Of a stretch of 64,000 nt of DNA, positions 1-9,700 are shown one piece after another (the first letter of the stretch is position 1; each line of letters starts with the position of its first letter). Source of the DNA: Acridotheres tristis. Taxonomy: Eukaryota; Chordata; Aves; Passeriformes; Sturnidae. The stretch covers positions 86,386,347-86,450,346 of the forward strand of contig CM072887.1 of the NCBI GenBank assembly GCA_037013685.1. The letters are read 5' to 3'. The notes below the pieces were generated by a model, which ran no database searches, had not been told where the DNA came from, and was given only the letters and a program-made list of their open reading frames with translations. Made by a program: the position numbers and the translations under genes.

Positions 1-26
1 GGAGCTGGGCGGTTCATTCGGGCCAT
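1..26 (-). CDS. PTP4A1: PRL-family tyrosine phosphatase, first codons (partial)
   Basis: Reading leftward from the ATG at 26-24, the frame gives MARMNRPAP and then leaves the window. This is the N-terminus of the small prenylated dual-specificity phosphatases of the PRL family, which act at membranes and bind CNNM magnesium transporters (family knowledge). PTP4A2 begins at the second Met (MNRPAP), so the MAR extension points to PTP4A1 or PTP4A3. I prefer PTP4A1 because of the spliced uORF in the leader and the large upstream intergenic region, but nine residues cannot separate the two. The start context is strong, with A at -3 and G at +4. The catalytic domain lies outside the window. Confidence 0.82.
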
Positions 27-471
27 ATTGATTTAGTTAAACATGCAACAAGATTATGAAAGGATTAAAAAAAATTCTAATACAGAAGTGATGTAGAGAA
101 ACTGAAGTCTACTTCACTATACTCCACGTGAAATTCTCAGTGCTTGGAAGTATGAAGTCGGGAGCAATGGGAAATGAAATGAACCTCCTAACAAGAAGCA
201 GCAATTCTTCAATCCAGTAATACTGAGGCAAAAGAAAGGCAGTGCACTGAGGTTTACCCCATCCAGGTCTGAATTCCGTTGTTAAATGCTCTGCCAATTT
301 CAATTCAACACTTCTTATCCTGGTCAACCACTCTTAGGGGGGCTTCTTGGTGGAGTAGTAATGGATTTCTACAGTTCACTTGTCTGCATAGAGGTCGTGC
401 TGTGCCTGGCAGTAGTCTCCACTGCCCTTCAGAAACTCCATAAATGTGTGACCAAGAACACCACAGAACTG
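27..471 (-). other. PTP4A1: PTP4A1 leader in the start-codon exon (exon 2)
   Basis: The exon begins at 471, after a textbook acceptor: a long pyrimidine run of Ts and eight Cs at about 479-496 (read on the minus strand), then TTTACAG. It runs without interruption to the main ATG at 26. Its first 96 bases (471-376) are the second part of an upstream ORF. The remaining 349 bases (375-27) are leader between the uORF stop and the phosphatase start. Other open frames in this interval look like chance frames. Confidence 0.75.
376..471 (-). CDS. Upstream ORF in PTP4A1 leader, 3' part (exon 2)
   Basis: From the acceptor the frame reads 31 codons and stops with TGA at 378-376. It begins QFCGVLGHTF, ends AQHDLYADK, and contains two Cys. 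Joined to the 39-base upstream part at 6437-6399 it gives a 44-residue ORF, with the junction exactly between codons. The amino-acid composition is ordinary rather than low complexity, which suggests selection. Published work describes a conserved magnesium-sensitive uORF in PRL-1 and PRL-2 mRNAs; I infer that this is the avian counterpart. It more likely acts as a translational regulator in cis, by ribosome stalling or limited reinitiation, than as an abundant free protein. An acceptor three bases further in (468) would only drop the Gln. Confidence 0.7.
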   Translation of the reverse strand, partial: QFCGVLGHTFMEFLKGSGDYCQAQHDLYADK

Positions 472-3400
472 CTGTAAAGAGAGGGGGGGGAAAAAAGCAT
501 AATGAGTACAGGTGAAACAAGGTTATAAGACATCAACCTTTATAAAATGAAAAAATAACATCACAGCAACTAAACTGTTTCACAAGGTTTATTTTTTATT
601 CAAAGAATTAGGTTTGTGTAAGATTCCTGTTACCTTTCTCAGCATTGATTACTAAAAAATAAACAAATTTACTTATTACAAAGTTTTCATGTAGGGTTTT
701 TGCAACACCAAATCCTGTAATGTATTAAAATACCGATTTCAGATGTGCTAAACACAGCAACAAGTTTTATGAAGCCCAGTATTTATAAAAATAATAGGTT
801 ACCCATACAACTGCCTTCTCCATTTTGAATTTAGAGACATCGTAACATCTATTAAAGTTACAAAAAAACCCATACGTATAAAAGCAAATGCAGTCTTTGT
901 GACCTAACAATACCATGCGAGCTTTTGAAGGACAGAGATTTCTGAGGAACACACTAAAGGCTGAAGACCAGTAGCAACAAACAAAACAAAGAAACACACA
1001 ATTAAACCACAACCTGCTAACAAACACAAGAATGCAGTTAACAGAAAGAAACTAAGATGACAATTTCAGATCCACTTTGCTGCCACTCCAGAGATACCAC
1101 CATCACCTGGAAGTGATGTACAGTAGGATTAAGTTTGCCAGCTACTTGTAAAAAAACCTATTTCAGTATTTAACAACTTGAGAGAAAGCTAGAACTCTAA
1201 ATATAATAGGCACGGAAAAGGAGTAAGAAGGATCCTCCTAAGCCAAAGGCCAACAGAGTAGCAGGAACCAGAAGAATTCAGACTCAGAAGAACTCCAATA
1301 ACCATCATTTGCCTCACCGGCCATGCCCTAGCAAGGTGGCAGGTGTGCACTTAAAAGCCTCCTAGGACCAGATGTAGGGAACAGTTAAAATAGCAACTGA
1401 AAAAAAGAACTGAAGGTAACTTATTTAAAGTCACTTTCAATTCGTTTAAGAAGCAGAACAGCAAAAAGGGACAAGACAGCTTTAAGCAGATATAGCTGCA
1501 TAAGGTCTTGTGCTGCTTTTTGCACTGTGCTGGCATATTTCATGTCGATCTCTTCTTAAGACTGCTAAGAAGCATCATAGATAGACCCTTGCCCTGTTAA
1601 AAGATGAGGGAGTGAAGGCTGTCAGAAAGACAAATGCATGCAAGTGAGCTTGAGGAAAGAGAATGGAGTCATTAGGGTGAAAACCTCTCCACTGTTTTTT
1701 GGCAAAACTGAGATTTTGGAGTGAAGGGAACATCTACCATGTCACCATACCAGGGAAAGTAGGAAGAAAGAAGTAATCAGGTTTCATACAGTCTTCTAGG
1801 AAGGCTGTGCTTCGTCTGCAACTAGGAGCACTCAAGATACCAGACAAACCAGTAAACATAGAAAAGGGCAGGCAGCAAACAAGTAGTTAAGTAAAAAAAT
1901 CCTTATTTTTAATGCAGATTGCTAATGACATTTTAGAAACTGGGTGCACAGTTCAAATTCTTATACAAAGCAGAAACAAGCAGATTATGCAATGTTACAT
2001 GAGTTCCATGTGTTATTAACCCTTACAAAGGAATTCATTTTGTTAATTACTGACTTAACAGTCAGTATTAGACACATCAGAACCTTACTAACTCACACAT
2101 CTAAGGACCTAACCAAGCATGTACTTAAGCCTCACTGTTTGCCTTGGCAACTACTGCTGCCACACTACAGAGGACCAAAGCTCACATTTTCCTTTGATGT
2201 GAATGCCATCACTTCTCACCAATACCAGCAGAAAAGTTTCACAGGCAGACCAACTCCTTTAGGCAGCAACACACTGTATTACCCCAAGACGACAGTTTTG
2301 CCAACCTAGTTTCATTCTGTTCTGAAAGCCAAATAAAAATTAAAGATGAGTAGTACATGGGCATGCTATTTCTGTCGTGTAGTTAAGCCAAAGTACAAGG
2401 CTTCACCCACCTTCAGCAAAAAGACCTGGAAGATGAGAAATCAGCTATGAAAATAGTGTTGCAGTAATTATGATGACTTCGGGCTTTGAGGGAACTCAAA
2501 TGATGTTGTGAGCTTTCAAAAAATTACTTAGTTTTAAAAATTACTCTATTATCTCATACAGTTTTGGTAGGTAAACTATCAAAACAGTCAAGACAGTGTA
2601 TGAAAGTAAAAAGTTGTGTAAGCGAAATTCAAACATGTAGTGTTGAAGGCAGAAGGTTCTTTAACAGAGTAACACCAACTCATCATTTGTACCACAAAGT
2701 TGTGGTAGCAACTCCAGCATGTTCTTTTCAATTCACATATAAATTTTCCTTGAGGAGATTTAACACTGAAGGATTTTGGAAAAAATGCCAGTTTCCATCC
2801 CAACAGAAAACCCAACATTTAGACTGTTAGAGCCACCAAAATAAAACTGGAAAACAAAACTAGAGTTCGTATGCCAGGACCACCTGTTGAGAGATGGTAA
2901 CCCGCCCATTATAGCTGCATTAATTATGACTGTATGATCTACTACAATTCAAGCTAGGAGAAGTTAGAGAAGTTAGTCTGTTCAAGCAGGAGGAAGGCAT
3001 CTTGAAAAGGAAAGCTTTAATTAATGCCCTTTTCTGAGACAGAAAGCTGAAGTACCTGGCATCACTGACAAGCAGATTCACATGGCTGTTTATCTGGGGT
3101 TTGAAACAATCGTTCATGTCTGACAAAAATGGTTTATGAAAGTAATCTATTAGTTCATTATTGATACGGGGAAAGTGGAGAGGTGCAAGGTTATCCCAGG
3201 CTGTTGACAGTCTGGCTCACAACCCATAGCATCTTGAAAAGCATGCAAACAAAAGCACTTGTAAACACAGTTATATGACACTTCTTTCAGAAGATGTGCA
3301 AGATGGTTCATGGTGGCTCAATCCACCTGCTCATAGACTGAAAACACTTATGCCAAGAAACGACTATGTGGTCTCACATTCTCTTAAATCAAGACCTGAC

Positions 3401-6398
3401 ATGCACTCACCTACTGAAACCACAGGACTAAAACCAGAAAACGAAAATAAACTAAGTTTCACGGCAATTTGAGAACACCTGCAAGGAAGTTCATTGTTCT
3501 AACTTACTACCCAACAAAAAGATACTGAATGACAAATACCTCCAACTTCCTCAAGGTCCCAGTAGCAACTGCCAAAGCAAACAGGGAAGAGTGGGAGGGT
3601 AAGGGGTACCAACTGTGAAGCCATTATGCAAGGTAGAAGCATACCTTCATAAGGTACTCTTGACTCTCAAGATGGACCTTGTATCTACTGGGCACGAAAA
3701 GGCCTGTCATTATGATCTCCACAGTGATAACACTGTCCATTTTAGACCATGGAAAGTGACCTATTGGCTATGAAAATACATTCATATCTCACCAATGGGA
3801 AGGGAGAATCCAAAGGTTTATCATATTTTTGTTGTGACATGCTCTATGCCGGAAGGATATTCTTGTGGTTCAAGTATGCAGTGAAGGGAGAAGAAAAAAT
3901 TATCTCAAAACTTCCTGTATAACAAGTCATTGCAACTTTTAGAGATGATGAAACCAAGGCCATGTGATTTGGTTCAAAGTTCCTCTGCTTGGACCACAAA
4001 AACAACATGCAAAGAAGCCTTAACAGATATTGGAAAAAAATAGGGATCACAGAAACCAATCCATCCCCTGATCGAGCACTTCCCCCTGAGTTTCTAAAAG
4101 CAAGGAATCTCCAAATGACTTAACACTATCACTTCAATAGCAAACTACATAAATCCTGTCATTCTATTAAAAAAAAAACTATTCCATTATGTTTTAACCA
4201 ATAACATGAGAAATGTAGCACCTAGAGCAGTAAATGTCTGCATGTATTTCATTGAGTTTAATTAAGCCACGAATGCCTTAACAAAAAGTTGCAACTGAGA
4301 AGAAAGCAGTAAGGACTTCCATTTAACACATAAATATCTCTTGCATTGATCCAATAGAGTAAGTTTTAATTTTTTGAAGAAGGTGACAATCTGTTGTTTA
4401 CACTTCAGTAATACCCTTATCTGGATCTTCTAGTTAATGTTTAAAACAAGTGATTGCTTATAGTCAGCCTACAAGCTGGGACAGATCCGGCATTCTTACG
4501 TGGAGTGTATTTTGCTTAACACAAAAGTTTCACTTGATAGAAGTTATAAGACAAGGCTAATTTCTATTTATTTACTGTCTTACTAACACATTTCGTTTCA
4601 GTAAGACAATGATATCGTGCTTCCTTTGCTCTTGTTATATCTGTCACGCATTTTTATTTCTCATTCTCATATTTCCTCTCACAGCTGTGCAATTTCTGTA
4701 GGGGTAACCCTTCCACATTTTCCCTCTGAAACAACTCTGTTCGTGTAAGACAATTTCAAAAGCCTTTGCTGTTCCATCATTGGAATAATACGAGCTGACA
4801 TTTAGGTGTAATTTTCAGGTTTCTTGATTTGGCAGTTTTATGAGATTACAAAGAGACAGGGTTCATACTTCTGAGTCACTGCTTTCGAAAGACTCAGCAG
4901 ATACAGGTAGACATATTGGAAAGTTGGCTCCAGCAGAAATAAGAAATACCAGATTACAGGACCTTCATGCCACCAAAGCTGTACAATTGTCAGGTCATAA
5001 TACTTGCAACGTGCATAGCTCGCTACCGGTGAGCAAACAATCCTACTTCTATTGTCGTAGACGACTTGATTTTGTTAATTCTTTGTCTTTCTTTTGGAGG
5101 GCATACTACCAGCAGCAAGCCGGCATTGTTTGATTTTTTTCCGCTTAAATACACACTGTGCTCTGTAGTCACAGATGTTACGCAGCACAGGCACAGAGAT
5201 TATTAGGTGAGTTAAAAAAGGAAAAGAAATCAAAAACCGGCGAGTGAAACCTTCCAAAGCTGAACTGTGATCCACCTCCAGAAGGAAATGCTTTCCTTAA
5301 AAAGACAGATGGCAAGGTCTTGAAAGCACTTTCGGTCAAAATTAAAATGCTTGACTGTATTCGTGAGCTTCAACATGTACTTAATGACTCGTCTGCGGAC
5401 TTTTCCTGCCGAACAATGCCACTGCACACCCGAGTTCGGGCATACCCCACCTCTACTGCATAGAGCTCATTTTAGAAAGGACTCACGTCCTCGCTCGCAG
5501 CCGGCACGGACTCCTCGCCCGAGCACGGCGGGGACAAAGCACCCGCCCGACCGCCTTCGCCCCGGCCGCCGCCACGCACGTGGGGCCGCGGCGGGGGGTG
5601 AGCGCCGGCCGTGCCTGGCAACCAGCCTGGCAGCCAGCCGCTCACGGACAAGCCCCGGCTTGCCCGGACAGCCTCGGGCTACGGCCGCCCCGCAGCCGCG
5701 GGGTGTCGCGCTCCCGACCTGTCTATCCCAATCTTTCTCCGGCGCGGAGACACTGTCCCGGCCGTGACAGCGCCCCGCGGGCCAGGCCGGGCCGTCGCCC
5801 CGACTGCGGCGGTCACGGGTTCGCATCACGCCTCGATCAGGCTCCCGACGCGGAGCCATCTTGTGCCCCGGAGCCGCCGCCCGGCTCGGCTTCCCCCCGG
5901 CAGGGGGCTCCCGGCACGGCACAGGGCGCGGAGCCGCGGCCGCGCTGCCCTTCCCGGCGGGCGGCCCGGCCTGGCCCGGCGGACTCCGCCGCACAGAGCC
6001 CGGCGGGGAGAAAGCCGGGCCGGCGGGCGGGGCAAGCGGCAGCCGAGGACACAAAGCGGCTTTGTGCCCGGTCCAGGCCGCCCAAGAGTCGCAGAGAGGT
6101 CGCCACCTCCTTTCCCGGCGGAGAAGAGGGGCGCCAGCAGGCGGGGGCAGGAGAGGGGCGCCGGCGGGGAGAGAGGCCGAGCCGTGCCGCAGCCGGGCGG
6201 GCTCGGCTCCCCAGCGGCCCGCCCGACGAAAGCCGCAGCCCGGCGCTTCGAAAAGCCGCCCTCAGCCGGCGTGGCCCGGGCGACAGAACAAAGAGACAAC
6301 ATGGAGGAGATGGGGGAAGAGGGGGAGGAGAGGCACGGGAGGCAGGAGGCCAGCGGGGCGAGGGGCCAGGGTGGGGGGCGCGGGCGGGTGGCACTCAC
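472..6398 (-). other. PTP4A1: PTP4A1 intron 1
   Basis: Bounded by a GTGAGT donor at 6398 and a pyrimidine-rich TTTACAG acceptor at 472, about 5.9 kb. From 500 to about 5450 it is AT-rich, with no convincing exon, repeat element or long coding frame on either strand. The 5' end (5470-6398) is the CpG island; long open frames there reflect lack of stop codons in GC-rich DNA. Confidence 0.65.
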
Positions 6399-6437
6399 AG
6401 GAATATGGTTACTCATTGAAGACTGTAGCCTGATCAT
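6399..6437 (-). CDS. Upstream ORF in PTP4A1 leader, 5' part (exon 1)
   Basis: ATG at 6437-6435 opens a 13-codon stretch reading MIRLQSSMSNHIP. It ends exactly at the splice donor (CCT, then GTGAGT at 6398-6393). It joins in phase 0 to the 31-codon stretch at 471-376. The first ATG context is weak (T at -3, A at +4) and codon 8 is a second in-frame Met, so leaky scanning to either is possible. The frame continues open into the intron, so unspliced RNA would encode a different tail. The start codon overlaps the stop of a preceding ORF as ATGA. Confidence 0.68.
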
Positions 6438-6568
6438 ACAGCCGGGGTGCGGGCGCCACCGCCGGGGGCAGGAGGAGCAGAACCAGGAGGAGGAAGAGGA
6501 GGAGGCGCTGGAGGCCGCGGAGCTGCCGGCGGGGGTTCGGCGGCGGCGGCGGCGCGGGGAAGGACCAT
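6434..6568 (-). CDS. First-exon upstream ORF ending in ATGA overlap
   Basis: On the minus strand an ATG at 6568-6566 (T at -3, G at +4) opens a 44-codon frame beginning MVLPRAAAAA and rich in Pro and Ala. It stops with TGA at 6436-6434. That stop shares two bases with the ATG of the spliced uORF (ATGA). If the transcript starts upstream of 6568, ribosomes finishing this ORF would terminate on the next start codon. The low-complexity peptide is largely dictated by GC-rich triplet runs, so I see no case for a functional product. The geometry, not the peptide, is the point. Confidence 0.35.
   Translation of the reverse strand: MVLPRAAAAAEPPPAAPRPPAPPPLPPPGSAPPAPGGGARTPAV
6485..6552. repeat. GAG-rich run and (CGG)5 in the first exon
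   Basis: A purine-rich GGAGGAGGAAGAGGAGGAGG stretch (about 6486-6506) and five uninterrupted CGG units (6538-6552) lie within 120 bases upstream of the conserved uORF start. On the transcribed strand they read as CCT and CCG runs and account for the Pro/Ala/Leu-rich chance frames in this exon. The repeats are short, not expanded. Confidence 0.7.
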
Positions 6569-6681
6569 ACAGCGGCTGCGGCGGGCGGGCTGCTCTGCGG
6601 GCGGCGCCGGGCGGACGCGGCTGCACCAGGAGCGACACTCGGCGCCGCCTCCCGCACGAGCGCTCCGGGCCCCACCCCTCG

Positions 6682-6713
6682 CGCGCGTCACTGACGAGCG
6701 TCGCGTCCACCCA
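6682..6713 (-). promoter_or_regulatory. CRE-like half sites and CCAAT box
   Basis: CGTCACTGACGAGCGTCG contains two TGACG-type half sites on opposite strands, and CCAAT follows at 6709-6713. This cluster sits just upstream of the inferred first exon and is the best candidate core-proximal promoter. CREB/ATF and NF-Y are the factors known to bind such motifs; occupancy here is inferred. Confidence 0.4.
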
Positions 6714-9700
6714 ATCAACGGCGCCATCGCCACGTCTGGGGCGGGCGCGAGGCCGCGGGAGGCGGGCGGAGGTGGGGCGGGCGGGCGCGAGAGGCGGAGG
6801 CGGCCGGCGGGAACCGGTTCGTGAATGGGGCCGGTGCGGGGAGCGTCGCTCGGGTCCGCGCCGGGATAGCGCCCCACCCGCTCACGCCGGTGCCGGCGGC
6901 TTCGCCGGGAAGCGCCTGGCGTGAGCCCCGGCTCCCCCGGGATGGAGAGTTCCGGACTCTTCCTTGCGCGGGCTGGCGCTCCACAGACCCGTGCCCGCCG
7001 TGGCGGGGCGAAGCGGGAGAGCCGCTCCCGCGTGGGTCGTAGGACGCGGGCTGGCGCATTCCCGGCCCCGCGTGGGTTTAATCCGTCGGCCCCTTCGCCC
7101 GCGGGCTGCAAAACCGCTCTGGCGAGTTTAATGCCGACAGGAAGCTCTTCGAGCATTCTGCCCGCAGATTACCCTGTGTCTTTTAAGTCGAGATGAAAAC
7201 AGTGATTCTGGTGTTGCAGATGGGAGCTCAGCCCAGTAGGCCAGAAGCGCTGTGAGAAACAGCAGGGCTCGCTCAGCCTCGTGCTCTCTCTCCTGGGAAA
7301 GCGGCTCCCAGGGCACAGGGGTTCCCGAAGGGCAGGCTAGAGGAGGCGCAGCCGGCGGTGGGAAGTACGGATGGTATCGCTGCAGCGCCGCAGGGACGGC
7401 GGCGTGGCCGGCATTCCCTGGCTGGACCCCGGCGCCGGGGAAACACCTCGATGTGGGTCACTGCCAGCTTCGTGAAATAACAGCCTATATTTAGCTGGAG
7501 TTCGTCTGAAACTGTTCTAGCTGTATTTAACTAGTTAAGTCTTTCTTCTGCATGATATTTTATTACTACTATACAGATTACAAGAGCTTGCAGAAGTTGG
7601 TTTTTGTATAAAAAATTAAGAGCCTCAATCTGAGTCTCCTGAAGTTAGTATTACCCTATACAAAGGCATGGCTGGTTTGTGATTTTGCCCAAACGTCCTG
7701 GGGTTTTAGAACCTGCACAATCTGTGGTTTGTCCAGAAATTGTCATGGTATCTGACACGGGAGAGATGTGCTATTCAGAGCATGTCTCTACTATCTTTCT
7801 CTCCACCTGGCTTCAGGAGGCTATAAGCTAATTTCTATCCAGGAGCCATGTCTCTGCTAGGATAATGTACTTAGCTTCTCTGGGCTATAAATAGATCTGA
7901 GCTGTATTTATTTACATTGTGTTATGTACTTACTGACTTAGAGCACGTGTCTGGTGAACTCACAGCTGTTGCCTCTTCTCCATATAAAACTTGAAAGCGT
8001 GCTCAGAATGCTATAAAATGAGATGATCCCAAGGTTAATGGCTGCTTGGAATATTGTTTACTTTTTGGTGTTTGCAATAATAGGAAGGTTTTGAGAATAA
8101 AGAAATAAAGTCAACATAACTTCTATCATTAGTAAAGTTTGAGGAATTTGCTCTGAATCACAGAGTTCTGTGATTAAACAGCTCTTTACCTGCTTTAATC
8201 CATGCTGTTTGTTTTTTGTATTTGGGGCTTTTTCCTCCAACAATGCAAGGTTTTGTTTACTGCTTCATTGCACAATAAATTGTTTAGGATTTTAAAATCA
8301 AATTAATTTCTGCTGCAACATTCTTTGAGTGCTCTAGCATTGTAAACTAGCAGTTCTCTAGCAATGTAAACTCAAGTTTGCACTGAAAATAAGTCTGGTA
8401 GTTTCTCTGAAATTATATACCCAAAGAAGAAAGGATTTAGCTCTGAAAACTTCTGGTCTAAAAGGGTTTTTTTTTTCCTAAAGAATGCCGGGATCATTTT
8501 AACAATATAATAATGTTTTTTATTAGATTGACCCTATCTTGTCCCCCTAGTTGTGATTAATTATGTCATACTAGTTGTCATTTACTATGCAGTTCCTGTG
8601 TTTCATGATCTGAGATGGCAAGAGATACTTGGAGACTACCATAGTCTCCTATTTCATATAATATAGGAGAGAATCAAAGGTATGTATAGGGGAGAGAGGA
8701 AGTGGATAGTTACAAGGTGCCAGTTAGTGAACTAATGAAACAAAGCAGGTCGAGGAAACAGGAAGAGGTGAGACTCCTAAGGAACTTTAAGTATGAGATA
8801 AATGCTTGAAAAGAGAAATCTATGGGGTATAATCAGAAGAGGCTGATAGTACCAGTACAAGAAGCAAAGATGTGATCATCACCATCTTGTGGTATTAGGA
8901 AGATTAATACAACTTTTATGATAAGAGCCTATAATAGGAAAAATTTTGACTACATTTTTGTAGCAGGTGGAATGAAAAACAGAATGTGGGCATGGACTGA
9001 ATGTTCTTACCTAGTTGACTACTCTCAAAAGTTTTGAATGTTTTAATAGGCAGTTGTGCAGTAAAACAGTCAATTTAAAGAGTACCAAGGTTTCAGAAAT
9101 TTAAATGGTGAGTTATACCTTATGATTGCTTTCTTTTCTCCTAAGAATGGTGAAAATGAATAGTGAAAAAATCCCTATTTGCATTCTTTATGTAAAAGTG
9201 TAAATATTTTATATGCTTTGCTAGCCATTTTTGTAAAGAATGGGAATCTTAATATAATTAGGGAAAAGATTTTTTATTTCTGGTCATCTTTGTTAACCTT
9301 TCTGTACTTATAAAAGTTCCATTGTATTATTTTTTAGCCAGAGGGACCAGAACAGGAAGTAATTTTCAACGTGCAGTCATGCCAAGACCATGTATCACTT
9401 TGAAGTGGTTTTAATTTATTGCTAATATATATGTTCTTTTTTGAGAGTCCTACTTCTATGGGATTCATGAAAGTTAAACTTTAAAATATTGTTATATTTT
9501 AAATATATGTCTTTATATACGAACTTATATAAATATTACTCAGATTAAATAAAAGTACTGGTTATTAATATCCTTATATTTTGCAGACACTTAACTTCTT
9601 TAGTCCCTCTAAAAATCAGTCAGTTGTTCCTAATGTTTGTCTGGGTCTTCTGTAACATGACATTAGGGCAAAAACCCACAAACAATTGTATACTGGAAAG

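Larger units (their letters stand above)
6399..6650 (-). other. PTP4A1: Probable PTP4A1 first exon (untranslated apart from uORFs)
   Basis: The 3' edge is fixed by a perfect GTGAGT donor at 6398-6393. The 5' edge is a guess: a CCAAT box (ATTGG on the minus strand) at 6713-6709 and CRE-like TGACG motifs at about 6685-6700 would place a start near 6620-6660. The exon is extremely GC-rich and carries a (CGG)5 run and a GAG-rich run. Confidence 0.5.
5470..7470. promoter_or_regulatory. CpG-island promoter of PTP4A1
   Basis: About 2 kb with dense CpG and very high GC in otherwise AT-rich DNA. It contains several GC boxes (GGGGCGGGC at about 6739 and 6773, GGGCGGGGC near 6025), a CCAAT box at 6709-6713, CRE-like motifs around 6685-6700, and a YY1-like AGCCATCTTG at 5854-5863. 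No TATA box is apparent, as expected for a housekeeping promoter. The island extends about 800 bp beyond the first exon on the plus-strand side, so divergent noncoding transcription is possible, but I see no plus-strand gene there. Confidence 0.8.

Noticed and set aside
6409..6675. 88-codon minus-strand frame with an apparent Leu-rich signal peptide
   Set aside because: The Leu run is the translation of a CCT/CTC repeat. The frame stops inside the first exon before the donor, and its ATG may lie upstream of the transcription start.
5467..7196. Many long overlapping frames on both strands, up to 437 codons
   Set aside because: They lie in the CpG island, are Arg/Gly/Pro/Ala-rich, and overlap in several frames at once. 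GC-rich DNA lacks stop codons, and no domain is visible.
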